From: Prevotella aff. ruminicola Tc2-24 | GTDB taxonomy: Bacteria > Bacteroidota > Bacteroidia > Bacteroidales > Bacteroidaceae | DNA: 64,000 nt | Assembly (NCBI RefSeq): GCF_900110895.1 | Contig: NZ_FOIQ01000004.1 | Location: 248,001 to 312,000, forward strand | Direction of reading: 5' to 3' | Part shown: positions 44,256 through 52,250 of the stretch, one piece after another | How the letters are laid out: every line of letters begins with the position of its first letter | Position numbering within the stretch: position 1 is the stretch's first letter | Position numbers and translations under genes: made by a program | Notes under the pieces: generated by a model | The model's input: the letters and a program-made list of their open reading frames with translations, nothing else | The model's database searches: none | What the model was told of the DNA's origin: nothing

Positions 44256-44807
44256 TTATTTCAGCAGTTCTTCGATCTGCTGGGCTATATGGTCGATATT
44301 CTCGGTGGGCTCGAAGCGGGCCACCACCTGTCCCTTCTTGTTGATCAGGAACTTGGTGAAGTTCCATTTGATGCTGGGTTTCTGCTTGTAGTCGGGATCA
44401 GCCTTCGACAGCATATCGTCGAGGACGGGGGCTATCTCGTGGCTCATGTCCCATCCGGCGAAGCCTTTCTGCTGCTGGAGGAACTTGTATAGCGGGTCGG
44501 CGTCGTCGCCGTTGACCTTGATTTTCTTGAATCGTGGGAACTCCGTGCCGAAGTTCAGTTTGCAGAACTCATGGATGCTCGCATCGGTGCCAGGTGCCTG
44601 TTGGCCGAACTGGTTGCAGGGGAAGTCGAGAATCTCAAAGCCCTGGGCGTGGTATTTCTCGTAGAGCTTCTCCAACTCATCGTATTGAGGGGTGAATCCG
44701 CACTTGGTTGCTGTGTTTACGATGAGCAACACCTCGTTGGCGTATTCCTTCAGGGATACGTCTTTGCCTTTTCTGTCCTTGACAGTGAAGTCATAAATAG
44801 TTTTCAT
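44256..44807 (-). CDS. Glutathione peroxidase-family thiol peroxidase
   Basis: A 183-residue thioredoxin-fold peroxidase. The peroxidatic Cys is C36 in NTATKCGFTPQY, with the Gln of FPCNQFGQQ and the Trp of WNFTKFL completing the catalytic site. Such bacterial Cys-type enzymes usually take electrons from thioredoxin, which fits the co-transcribed trxB. ATG 44807 is used because it opens the domain (MKTIYDF); an in-frame ATG at 44855 would lie upstream of the promoter box at 44842-44849. Confidence 0.93.
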   Translation of the reverse strand: MKTIYDFTVKDRKGKDVSLKEYANEVLLIVNTATKCGFTPQYDELEKLYEKYHAQGFEILDFPCNQFGQQAPGTDASIHEFCKLNFGTEFPRFKKIKVNGDDADPLYKFLQQQKGFAGWDMSHEIAPVLDDMLSKADPDYKQKPSIKWNFTKFLINKKGQVVARFEPTENIDHIAQQIEELLK

Positions 44808-44841
44808 TCCGAATTTTAATGATGCGTTAAGTTCTAGGGCA

Positions 44842-44849
44842 CAAATATA
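44842..44849 (-). promoter_or_regulatory. Promoter -7 box for gpx-trxB
   Basis: TATATTTG on the minus strand, 34 nt before the gpx ATG. Confidence 0.6.
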
Positions 44850-44921
44850 CGACAATTCTTTCTATTAGCCAAAACAAAAGGTGATAAAATTTATTTTCGG
44901 GCCCAGAGGGGAAGGGACATA

Positions 44922-44967
44922 AAAAAAGTGCGGCCAGGCATATGCAACTACCGTGGACGCACTTTTA
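44922..44967 (-). terminator. Rho-independent terminator of rpmE2
   Basis: Arms AAAAGTGCG/CGCACTTTT (44925-44933 and 44959-44967) with a structured loop; on the minus strand the stem ends in a run of seven T residues, 18 bp after the rpmE2 stop. Confidence 0.85.
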
Positions 44968-44985
44968 ATTTGTTGTTCGTATGAT

Positions 44986-45240
44986 TTACTTCTTCGCAGC
45001 CTTACCGTAGCGGCTCATGAACTTATCAACACGACCTGCGGTGTCGACGAGCTTGCTCTTACCAGTGTAGAACGGGTGAGAGGTGCTAGAGATTTCGACT
45101 TTTACCACTGGGTAAGTTTCGCCTTCGAACTCCACGGTGTCATTGGTCTTTGCAGTAGACTTCGAAAGGAACATATCGCCGTTGGACATATCCTTGAATA
45201 CGACGGGGCGATAGTTTTCTGGATGAATACCTTTTTTCAT
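44986..45240 (-). CDS. rpmE2: 50S ribosomal protein L31 type B
   Basis: An 84-residue ribosomal protein: [32 protein letters not shown], and [14 protein letters not shown]. The CxxC zinc pair of the A-type L31 is absent, so it is the zinc-free B form. The ATG at 45240 starts the conserved N-terminus, 50 nt from a promoter box; the in-frame extension upstream is not conserved-looking. Single-gene unit with its own terminator. Confidence 0.96.
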   Translation of the reverse strand: MKKGIHPENYRPVVFKDMSNGDMFLSKSTAKTNDTVEFEGETYPVVKVEISSTSHPFYTGKSKLVDTAGRVDKFMSRYGKAAKK

Positions 45241-45290
45241 TTTTAAATCTAAATTGTTATTTATTACTTGGAAATTCCACTTACGGGCTG

Positions 45291-45298
45291 CAAAATTA
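45291..45298 (-). promoter_or_regulatory. Promoter -7 box for rpmE2
   Basis: TAATTTTG on the minus strand, 50 nt before the rpmE2 ATG. Confidence 0.55.
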
Positions 45299-45362
45299 CG
45301 AAGATTTTCGCACTCTGCCAAATATTTTTTGAAGAAAAGTGGATTGTATCGTATATTTTTCG

Positions 45363-45370
45363 TATTTTTG
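45363..45370 (+). promoter_or_regulatory. Promoter -7 box for the DNA glycosylase-udk unit
   Basis: TATTTTTG ends only 7 nt before the ATG at 45378, the shortest such distance in the window. The mRNA would be leaderless or nearly so. Confidence 0.65.
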
Positions 45371-45377
45371 CATCATT

Positions 45378-45980
45378 ATGGAGATAAAGATCCAGAGTGA
45401 GGAGGGCTTACCTGTTGAGTGTCACCCATTTGAACCGTTTCTTCCTGAGAATGCCCGGCTGCTGATGCTGGGGACGTTCCCTCCGTCGGAGAAACGGTGG
45501 TGCATGCGCTTCTATTACCCGAACTTTATCAATGATATGTGGCGTATCTTCGGCATCTGTTTCTATGATGACAGAAGTCACTTCGTGGTGGAGGGAGAGA
45601 AAAGGTTCGACCTGGAGCGTATCGTGGCATTCCTGAAGGAGAAAGGCATCGCCTTGTTTGACACGGCCGTCCGTATCCGTCGTACCAGGAACAACGCTTC
45701 CGACAAGGATCTGGAGATCGTGGAGGAGACGGATCTCGACGCGATGCTGAGACGGTTGCCCAACTGTGGCGCCGTGGTCACGGCGGGGCAGTTGGCGACG
45801 GACATCTTCTGCAGGCACTATGGGATCGTGACCCCGAAGGTAGGGGCATATGCGGCATTCACGCTCGACGGGAGGTCGTTGCGGCTCTACCGCATGCCGA
45901 GCAGCTCGCGTGCCTATCCCATGAAGGCGGAACGGAAAGCGGAATTTTATGATATTGTTTTCAAATACTTGAAACTATGA
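45378..45980 (+). CDS. Uracil-DNA glycosylase superfamily protein
   Basis: A 200-residue protein of the UDG/MUG fold. LLMLGTFPPSEKRWCMRFYYPNFINDMWRIFG corresponds to the water-activating motif and the following helix, and the region MPSSSRAYPM, near the C-terminus, fits the DNA-intercalation loop (PSSS). Base specificity cannot be given; such proteins excise uracil or mismatched thymine. ATG 45378 is used because an upstream in-frame ATG at 45339 precedes the promoter box. The stop overlaps udk by 4 bp. Confidence 0.8.
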   Translation: MEIKIQSEEGLPVECHPFEPFLPENARLLMLGTFPPSEKRWCMRFYYPNFINDMWRIFGICFYDDRSHFVVEGEKRFDLERIVAFLKEKGIALFDTAVRIRRTRNNASDKDLEIVEETDLDAMLRRLPNCGAVVTAGQLATDIFCRHYGIVTPKVGAYAAFTLDGRSLRLYRMPSSSRAYPMKAERKAEFYDIVFKYLKL

Positions 45981-46591
45981 CAATAATAGGAATTGCAGGC
46001 GGTACGGGTTCGGGCAAGACCACCGTCGTGAAGAGAATTGCCAAGGCCCTGCCTCCTCATTGTGCGGCGGTGGTGCCTCTGGATTCGTACTATAACGATA
46101 CGACGGGCATGACGCCTGAGGAGCGGCGAGCCATCAACTTCGACCATCCCGACGCCTTCGACTGGAAGCTGCTGACGGAGCATATCAGGAAGCTGAAGAA
46201 CGGTGAGGCCATCGAGCAGCCTACCTACTCATATATTGAGAGTAACCGTCTGAAGGAGACCATCCACGTGGAGCCCAAGCCTGTGATCATCATCGAGGGT
46301 ATCATGGCGCTGCACTACAAGAAGCTGCGCGACATGATGGACCTGAAGATCTTCGTGGATACGGATGACGACGTACGACTGATCCGGAATATCCGGCGCG
46401 ACGTGGTGGAGCGCGGACGAACGGTCGACATGGTGCTCGACCGCTACGAGAAGGTGCTCAAGCCGATGCATGAGCAGTTTATCGAGCCTACGAAGAAGTT
46501 CGCGGATCTCATCATCCCCTGGGGCGGCGACAACAGGACGGGTATTCACATCCTGAAAGCCTATATCGAGGGGATCGTGACGGGCGTATAA
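45977..46591 (+). CDS. udk: Uridine kinase
   Basis: A 204-residue P-loop kinase that phosphorylates uridine or cytidine in pyrimidine salvage. Walker A is GGTGSGKTT (K14), followed by VPLDSYYND, the substrate motif NFDHPDAFDW, QPTYSYIESNRL, and the lid arginines RNIRRDVVERGRT. The ATGA overlap with the glycosylase stop suggests coupled translation. It converges on the HdeD-like gene with 10 bp between them. Confidence 0.95.
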   Translation: MTIIGIAGGTGSGKTTVVKRIAKALPPHCAAVVPLDSYYNDTTGMTPEERRAINFDHPDAFDWKLLTEHIRKLKNGEAIEQPTYSYIESNRLKETIHVEPKPVIIIEGIMALHYKKLRDMMDLKIFVDTDDDVRLIRNIRRDVVERGRTVDMVLDRYEKVLKPMHEQFIEPTKKFADLIIPWGGDNRTGIHILKAYIEGIVTGV

Positions 46592-46601
46592 AACAAAAGA
46601 C

Positions 46602-47288
46602 TTAGTCTTCGATGGTGGGGAGCTCTCTGGGGGCGTCGGACCCGGCGCTGTCTTCTGAGTCGGATGCCTCGGTGATCTCCTCCACGACCTCTTCGGCGGT
46701 GGGGATCGCCTGTGCCTGACTGGCCTTCCGCTTGTCGGCATGGAACTTCAACGAGTTGATGACCTCTGTCACACCGTAGAGCAGTGAGCACCAACCGAGA
46801 ATGAGCATGGCCATGCTGACAGGAGCCATCGGTCGGATGATGACGTAGAGACCCGTGAGCAGGATGATCGACGGGAAGATCCAGTAGCCGAAGCCGATCT
46901 TACCGTATTTCTTGGCATGGATGAGGTTCGTGTACTGGTTCACGGCACCGAGGATCAGGATGGCACCGATGATGTACATCAGGGCTGTGACGAAGACGTT
47001 GGGCGTCAGCGCCAACAGGGCACCCAGGATCATGCTGCCTGTGCCGACGAGGGGGAAGGTGGGCTGCTCGCCCGCGATGACTCGTCCATCGGCATCGGTA
47101 ATCTTGTATTCGGCCACGTTGTTCCTGGCATGGACATAGGTGATCAGGGAGATGATGCCCGACAGGAAGAACAGGACGCCGATGGCAACGGTGATCCACG
47201 TCACGGTGTTATCGGGGTACTTGATGAGCAGTATACCAATGGTGATCGCACAGATAGCACGGAATATAGAACTTTGGAGTATCTTCAT
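46602..47288 (-). CDS. HdeD/DUF308-family membrane protein
   Basis: A 228-residue protein with about six membrane helices in the first ~185 residues, arranged as the repeated DUF308 pairs (ICAITIGILLIKYPD..., VAIGVLFFLSGIISLITYV, GSMILGALLALTPN, MYIIGAILILGAVNQ). The last 40 residues are acidic (EEVVEEITEASDSEDSAGSD) and probably disordered in the cytoplasm. HdeD in E. coli is linked to acid resistance, but no function is known for most homologues. It has its own promoter box. Confidence 0.85.
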   Translation of the reverse strand: MKILQSSIFRAICAITIGILLIKYPDNTVTWITVAIGVLFFLSGIISLITYVHARNNVAEYKITDADGRVIAGEQPTFPLVGTGSMILGALLALTPNVFVTALMYIIGAILILGAVNQYTNLIHAKKYGKIGFGYWIFPSIILLTGLYVIIRPMAPVSMAMLILGWCSLLYGVTEVINSLKFHADKRKASQAQAIPTAEEVVEEITEASDSEDSAGSDAPRELPTIED

Positions 47289-47316
47289 AATGGTCAGTTT
47301 CTTTGGTTTCTGACTG

Positions 47317-47324
47317 CAAATATA
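47317..47324 (-). promoter_or_regulatory. Promoter -7 box for the HdeD-like gene
   Basis: TATATTTG on the minus strand, 28 nt before the ATG at 47288, divergent from the phosphatase promoter. Confidence 0.6.
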
Positions 47325-47376
47325 ATGGAAATCGCGTAAAAAGCCAAATTTTTACCGTGTTATCAACAATTATTAG

Positions 47377-47384
47377 TAATTTTG
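47377..47384 (+). promoter_or_regulatory. Promoter -7 box for the histidine phosphatase gene
   Basis: TAATTTTG ends 16 nt before the ATG at 47401. Confidence 0.6.
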
Positions 47385-47400
47385 CGCCTTAAATAGAAGG

Positions 47401-47910
47401 ATGATGACAACGTTATATTTGGTTAGACATGGTGAGACGGTGGACAACGCCAACCAGATCATGCAGGGACAGACGCAGGGCGAGCTTAATGAGAACGGTC
47501 TGCGACAGGCCCGGTTGCTGAGTGAGGCGTGGAGGGAGAAACCGCTCGATGCCGTGATCGCCAGTGACCTGAAACGCTCGGTGGATACAGCGAGGATCAT
47601 CGCGGCACCCCACCGGTTGGAGGTGCAGACGACCCCGTTGCTCAGGGAGCGCGACTGGGGCGACTTCACCGGCAGGTATATCCCTGACCTGAAGAACGAG
47701 GTCTGGCCGGACAATGTGGAGACATTAGAAAACCTTCTTTCCAGGGCTGATGAGTTTCTCACCTTTGTGAGACAGACGTTCCCTGAAAAGAAGGTGCTGG
47801 CAGTAGGACATGGCATCATCAATAAAGCCGTCCAGGCTGTCTATTATCAGAAATCAATGAGCGACATACAGAGGATGTCGAATGCGGAAGTACGCATCCT
47901 GGAGCTGTAG
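47401..47910 (+). CDS. Histidine phosphatase-family protein (GpmB/PhoE-like)
   Basis: A 169-residue phosphoglycerate-mutase-fold protein. The catalytic His is H10 in LYLVRHGETVDN, the phosphate-pocket Arg is in SDLKRSVDTARII, the acid is in LLRERDWGDFTG, and the second His in VLAVGHGIINK. It is smaller than cofactor-dependent mutases, fitting a broad phosphatase. Substrate unknown. It converges on the Gly/Ser-rich protein gene, with the two stops nearly touching. Confidence 0.9.
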   Translation: MMTTLYLVRHGETVDNANQIMQGQTQGELNENGLRQARLLSEAWREKPLDAVIASDLKRSVDTARIIAAPHRLEVQTTPLLRERDWGDFTGRYIPDLKNEVWPDNVETLENLLSRADEFLTFVRQTFPEKKVLAVGHGIINKAVQAVYYQKSMSDIQRMSNAEVRILEL

Positions 47911-47911
47911 A

Positions 47912-48928
47912 CTACCGGCGACCGCCAGAGTGACCACCGCCATGGGAGCCACCGTGTGAGCCTCCGTGTCCGCCAGAGTGACTACCACCATGGGAGCCGC
48001 CACTGAAGGAGCCAGAGCTGCGGGTGCTGCTACGCGAGCTGCCGAACGAGCTGTTACGCGAGCCTCCGAAGGAGCTGTTGCTACGTGTGCCGCCGAAGGA
48101 GCTGTTGTTACGTGAGCTGCCGAACGAACCGCCACGCGAACGACCTACGGTGTTGTTCTCACGGTTACCCCTGAACGAACCGTTGTTACGGTTGTTATTG
48201 AACGACTGGTTGTCGCGCACGCCGTTATGCTCGTGATTCCTGTTGATGGTGTGACCTCTGTCGACATGCTGATGGTCGCGCATCTGACTGTTGTCTCTGC
48301 GGATCTCATTGTTCCGACGGTGCTCAAGTCCTCTGTTGTGCATCTCATGGTCTCTCCTGCGATCATGACCAGTGATACGAGTCGAACTGTGTCGAGGACC
48401 ACGGAAGTCACCGCGGTTCCAACGGTCGTGCATACCGAAATGCTTCCTGTCTGCGACACGGTAGGTGTGGCGACGACCGTAGTAGAAGCTATGTCCGCCG
48501 TTCATGTGCCAGCTATGACCACCTCGGTAGGTCACATAGAAATGAGGCCTGCCAAAGAAGAAATAGTCGCGATGGGGGTAGCGGCTGTAGATGCCGAAGT
48601 GCCAGTAGCCTGCCTCCCAGTAGAGGGGACGGTAGAAATACGAGGCGGCAATGAAAGCCTGCCACTGCCAGTCGAGAAGGATATAGCTCAGGTCGAGATT
48701 ACGACGCTCCCAATAGGTGCCGAACACATCCGCACGGCCTGTCACTCCCATCAGATAGTCGAGGTTGATCTCATAGGCAGCCTCATACTGTTCGTCGGTG
48801 AGGTTCAGTTCGTACGCCATCTTGTCTGTGAGGAACAGTGCCTCGCTACGGGCCTGCTCATAGCTCATAGCACTTGCTGAAACAGTGACCGTCAGCAGAG
48901 TGATCAATGCGAGAAACATCTTCTTCAT
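47912..48928 (-). CDS. Secreted protein with Gly/Ser/His/Arg-rich repetitive C-terminus
   Basis: A 338-residue protein with a signal peptide (MKKMFLALITLLTVTVSASA). Residues ~25-130 are a folded-looking part with many Tyr/Trp/Phe (WQWQAFIAASYFYRPLYWEAGYWHFGIYSRYP). From ~135 it becomes His/Arg/Asn-rich, then Ser/Phe/Gly repeats (NSSFGGSRNSSFGSSR) and a closing run of GGSHGGSH-type repeats. I know no characterised family member. The His-Gly tail could bind metal ions (inference). ATG 48928 is used; ATG 48940 is also possible. It is divergent from the Wzi gene. Confidence 0.8.
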   Translation of the reverse strand: MKKMFLALITLLTVTVSASAMSYEQARSEALFLTDKMAYELNLTDEQYEAAYEINLDYLMGVTGRADVFGTYWERRNLDLSYILLDWQWQAFIAASYFYRPLYWEAGYWHFGIYSRYPHRDYFFFGRPHFYVTYRGGHSWHMNGGHSFYYGRRHTYRVADRKHFGMHDRWNRGDFRGPRHSSTRITGHDRRRDHEMHNRGLEHRRNNEIRRDNSQMRDHQHVDRGHTINRNHEHNGVRDNQSFNNNRNNGSFRGNRENNTVGRSRGGSFGSSRNNSSFGGTRSNSSFGGSRNSSFGSSRSSTRSSGSFSGGSHGGSHSGGHGGSHGGSHGGGHSGGRR

Positions 48929-49111
48929 CTTCGTTATCATTTAAATGGTTCAACATTCTTTTGTCTTGTGAACGATGGTTCACGGTGCAAAGAAACAACA
49001 AATTCCGGGCCTATGCAAAGGATTTTCCCTAAAGCGGATGGGGAAAATCCCTATAGATGTGGAAATCGACAAATATATCGGTTTTTATTTTGTTCTTCGA
49101 GCGGTTTGCAT

Positions 49112-49119
49112 TACCTTTG
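49112..49119 (+). promoter_or_regulatory. Promoter -7 box for the Wzi-family gene
   Basis: TACCTTTG ends 8 nt before the ATG at 49128; a very short leader is expected. It rules out the longer in-frame extension that starts at 48975. Confidence 0.65.
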
Positions 49120-49127
49120 TGGGCGTA

Positions 49128-50654
49128 ATGAGATATGTTGCCCTTATATTATTAATAATGTGTCACTTCGTCTGTGCCGACGGACAGGAACGGTCGTTGT
49201 TCGACTCACTATGCTATCGCACGGAGCTGCAGACGACCTTGTCGGGCGGCGATCACACCCCCTTGTGGTTGAATGCCAACAGATACGGACTCAGTTCGCT
49301 GAAGACGGTCAACGGCTATGTGAGGGCGGCGATAGAGCGTCCGCTCACACGGGATGACGGTAGGAGGTGGGGGCTCGCCTATGGTGCCGATATGGCCCTG
49401 GCCACGGGCTTCACCAGTACGCTGGTCGTACAGCAGGCCTATGTCGAGGGGCGCTGGCTCAAGGGTACCCTGACCGTTGGTGCCAAGGCCTATCCCATGG
49501 AACTGAAGAACCAGGCACTGAGCACGGGTTCGCAGACACTGGGCATCAACGCCCGTCCTGTGCCACAGGTGCGGTTGGCCTTGCCCGACTACTGGGCGAT
49601 CCCTGGCACCAGACGCTGGCTGGCCCTGAAGGGACATGTCGCATTCGGTAAGACGACCGACGACGGATGGCAGAAGGATTTCGTGGCACCGTTGTCGAAA
49701 TACACGGAGAACACGCTCTATCATAGTAAGGCCGGCTATCTGAAGATCGGTCCCCGTAACCTGACACTGGAACTCGGACTGGAGATGGGCAACCAGTTTG
49801 GTGGCAGCTCTTACCACGAGGTGCTGACGGACATCTGGGAGAAGACGGATAACGAGAAGGGACTCTCTGCCTTCTGGCATGCGTTCGTGCCTGGCGGGGC
49901 GGATTCTGATGAAGGCATCTATGGCAATACCAACGGCAATCATGTGGGCTCGTGGGTGATGCGCCTGAATATCGACCAGCCCTCGTGGAACCTAGGTGTG
50001 TATGCCGATCATTTTTTCGACGACCACTCGTCGATGTTCATGCTCGACTACGACGGCTATGGTCGGGGAGAGCAGTGGAATGAGCGGGTGAGCGACCGTT
50101 ATGTGGCCTACGACCTCAAGGATATCATGCTGGGTGCGGAGGTGCAACTGAAGAAGGTCAGATGGCTGAACAACGTGGTCGTGGAGTATCTGTATTCGAA
50201 GTATCAGAGCGGACCGGTGTACCACGACCGTACCCCTGCATACCGTGACCATATCGGTGGTAATGACAACTATTATAATCACTATATCTTCACGGGCTGG
50301 CAGCACTGGGGACAGGTGATGGGCAACCCGCTCTACCGGTCACCGATCTATAACAACAACGGGAAGATTGAGGTGGAGAACAACCGTTTCGTGGCCTGGC
50401 ATGTAGGACTGAGCGGTGAGCCGTCGCCGTCGGTGCATTACAGGGTCTTGGCCACCTATCAGACGGGACTGGGGACCTACGACGCGCCTTATGCCCAACC
50501 GCGGTATAACCTGAGTGTGATGACCGAGGTGTCGTGGCAGTTGGCGCCTGACTGGCAGGTGTGTGGCGCCTGGGCGATGGACAAAGGACGTTTGTTGGGC
50601 GAGAACTACGGTGCCCAACTGAGAATCATCAAGACTGGCATTTGGACAAGATGA
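49128..50654 (+). CDS. Capsule assembly Wzi-family outer-membrane protein
   Basis: A 508-residue protein with a signal peptide (MRYVALILLIMCHFVCADG) and a long alternating beta pattern, typical of an outer-membrane barrel. Segments like RTELQTTLSGGDHTPLWLNANRYGLSS, GAKAYPMELKNQALSTGS and GWQHWGQVMGNPLYRSP fit the Bacteroidota Wzi family, related to the E. coli lectin-like protein that anchors capsule. It lies near the polysaccharide operon but on the opposite strand. Its stop overlaps a small lipoprotein gene by 4 bp. Confidence 0.85.
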   Translation: MRYVALILLIMCHFVCADGQERSLFDSLCYRTELQTTLSGGDHTPLWLNANRYGLSSLKTVNGYVRAAIERPLTRDDGRRWGLAYGADMALATGFTSTLVVQQAYVEGRWLKGTLTVGAKAYPMELKNQALSTGSQTLGINARPVPQVRLALPDYWAIPGTRRWLALKGHVAFGKTTDDGWQKDFVAPLSKYTENTLYHSKAGYLKIGPRNLTLELGLEMGNQFGGSSYHEVLTDIWEKTDNEKGLSAFWHAFVPGGADSDEGIYGNTNGNHVGSWVMRLNIDQPSWNLGVYADHFFDDHSSMFMLDYDGYGRGEQWNERVSDRYVAYDLKDIMLGAEVQLKKVRWLNNVVVEYLYSKYQSGPVYHDRTPAYRDHIGGNDNYYNHYIFTGWQHWGQVMGNPLYRSPIYNNNGKIEVENNRFVAWHVGLSGEPSPSVHYRVLATYQTGLGTYDAPYAQPRYNLSVMTEVSWQLAPDWQVCGAWAMDKGRLLGENYGAQLRIIKTGIWTR

Positions 50655-51097
50655 GAAAGTGGATCTATCTATGGACGGTGGTGTGCACGGCACTGGTGGC
50701 GTGCGATGTCGAGACGTCGGACAACGGTCGTCTGGACGGCTACTGGCATCTGACGGGTGTCGATACGCTGGCCACCTCTGGGCATCGTGATGTCTCTGAG
50801 GAGACCATCTTCTGGGCTGTGCAGTTCGACCTGATCCAATTGAAGGGAGCCGACCGTCAGGGGGTGGGGCGTGAGTTCTATGCGCGCTTCGATCGTCAGG
50901 ACGGTCATCTGACGCTGTACGACATACATGAGAAGAACCGTAGTGCCGGCGACCCCGTGGTCGTGGCCGACTCGCTGGTGGTGGTGCATCCTTACGGCAT
51001 CCATGAGATGGTGGAGACCTTCAAGACCTTACGGTTGGGGAAACACGAGATGGTGCTTCAGTCGCCGATGCTGAGGCTGACCTTCAGAAAACTCTAA
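50651..51097 (+). CDS. Small lipocalin-like lipoprotein, unknown function
   Basis: A 148-residue lipoprotein (lipid Cys18 in TALVAC). After the signal, DGYWHLTGVDTLATSG and the beta-rich remainder, ending MVLQSPMLRLTFRKL, resemble a lipocalin-like barrel of the kind often seen in Bacteroidota; I cannot name a family with confidence. Overlap of 4 bp with the Wzi gene indicates co-expression, so it may act with the capsule protein at the outer membrane. It converges with the sugar transferase gene, overlapping it by 4 bp. Confidence 0.75.
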   Translation: MRKWIYLWTVVCTALVACDVETSDNGRLDGYWHLTGVDTLATSGHRDVSEETIFWAVQFDLIQLKGADRQGVGREFYARFDRQDGHLTLYDIHEKNRSAGDPVVVADSLVVVHPYGIHEMVETFKTLRLGKHEMVLQSPMLRLTFRKL

Positions 51098-51666
51098 AAG
51101 CGCTTGCCAGAGACGATGCGGCAGAAGGTCTGGGCCAGGATGCAGGCATCCAACCACAGGTTATGATGCTCCAGGTAGTAGAGGTCCAGCTCCAGTCTGA
51201 CGAGCATCTTCTCCATCGTGTCCGTATATCCGTTATGGAGTGTGGCGTAGCTGGTGACACCGGGGCGCAGGGCATACAGACGCTCGTAGCGTGCGTCGTG
51301 CTGCATGATCTGATCGACGAAGAACGGTCGTTCGGGACGGGGCCCCACAAAGGCCATGTCGCCCTTCAGTACGTTCCACAGCTGAGGCAGTTCGTCGAGA
51401 TGATGGTCGCGCAGGAACCTGCCACAACGGGTGAGATCGTCGCTGCGCTCCATCCCGACGAGCGCATTCTCGTCGCGTGCCACGTCGGTCTTCATGCTCC
51501 TGAACTTATAGATACGGAACAGACGACCATCGCGTCCGACCCGCTCCTGACTGAAGAAGGCGGGACCTCCATCCTCCAGACGGATGATCAGATAGCCTAT
51601 CAGGAAGAGTGGTGAGAAGACCACCAGGCAGAGGAGGGCGATGATGAAGTCGAGGATACGTTTCAT
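51094..51666 (-). CDS. Bacterial sugar transferase (initiating phosphoglycosyl transferase), copy 1
   Basis: A 190-residue monotopic phosphoglycosyl transferase. One N-terminal hydrophobic re-entrant helix (IIALLCLVVFSPLFLIGYLII) is followed by the catalytic core: FSQERVG, FRIYKFRSMKTD, HLDELPQLWNVLKGDMAFVGPRPE, and ALRPGVTSYA. The Asp-Glu pair is in LDELPQ. It moves a phospho-sugar from UDP-sugar to undecaprenyl phosphate to begin a repeat unit. It lacks the extra N-terminal helices of WbaP/WcaJ. The gene overlaps a second sugar transferase by 4 bp. Confidence 0.92.
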   Translation of the reverse strand: MKRILDFIIALLCLVVFSPLFLIGYLIIRLEDGGPAFFSQERVGRDGRLFRIYKFRSMKTDVARDENALVGMERSDDLTRCGRFLRDHHLDELPQLWNVLKGDMAFVGPRPERPFFVDQIMQHDARYERLYALRPGVTSYATLHNGYTDTMEKMLVRLELDLYYLEHHNLWLDACILAQTFCRIVSGKRF

Positions 51667-52250
51667 GACAGCAGACTCTTGAGGGTGAGCAGGATCACCC
51701 TGAGATACTCTCTCAGCGTGTGGTGCTCGATATATACCATGTTCAGTTTGATCTTGTCGGGCATGATCTGCTCGATATATACCCGTTCGGGATCATCCGC
51801 CCGACAAAGGATCTCGTTCTCGTTGATATACCGGATAGAGGCATGATCCGTGATGCCAGGTCGGACGGTCAGCACCTTGCGCTGCTCATCGGTGTAGAGG
51901 TCGACATAGCGCCTCACCTCGGGTCTGGGACCCACGATGCTCATGTCGCCTTTCAGCACATTCCACAGCTGAGGCAGTTCGTCGAGCTTGTACTTCCTCA
52001 GGAAATAGCCGATGCGTGTGATGCGTGTGTCGTGGGCGCCGACCGTGATCTGACCTTCGGCCTCGGCCTCTGTCTTCATCGAACGGAACTTATACAGTCC
52101 GAAGGGCTTACCGTCTTTCCCGATGCGCTCCTGAACAAAGAAGCCGCCGCCCTTGCTCTCCATCCAGACGAGGATGTAGAACAGGACGAACAGTGGTGAG
52201 AGCAGCACCAGTCCGATGGCCGAGAAGAGTATGTCTAACAGTCTGATCAA
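51663..52250 (-). CDS. Bacterial sugar transferase (initiating phosphoglycosyl transferase), copy 2
   Basis: A 195-residue paralogue of the previous gene with the same motifs: VQERIGKDGKPFGLYKFRSMKTE, KLDELPQLWNVLKGDMSIVGPRPE, and VRPGITDHASI. The two differ clearly outside the motifs (for example in the C-terminal third), so they are old paralogues, not a recent copy. Two adjacent initiating transferases could give two alternative first sugars, or one may act later on a different lipid acceptor. It overlaps the aminotransferase by 4 bp. Confidence 0.92.
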   Translation of the reverse strand: MIRLLDILFSAIGLVLLSPLFVLFYILVWMESKGGGFFVQERIGKDGKPFGLYKFRSMKTEAEAEGQITVGAHDTRITRIGYFLRKYKLDELPQLWNVLKGDMSIVGPRPEVRRYVDLYTDEQRKVLTVRPGITDHASIRYINENEILCRADDPERVYIEQIMPDKIKLNMVYIEHHTLREYLRVILLTLKSLLS

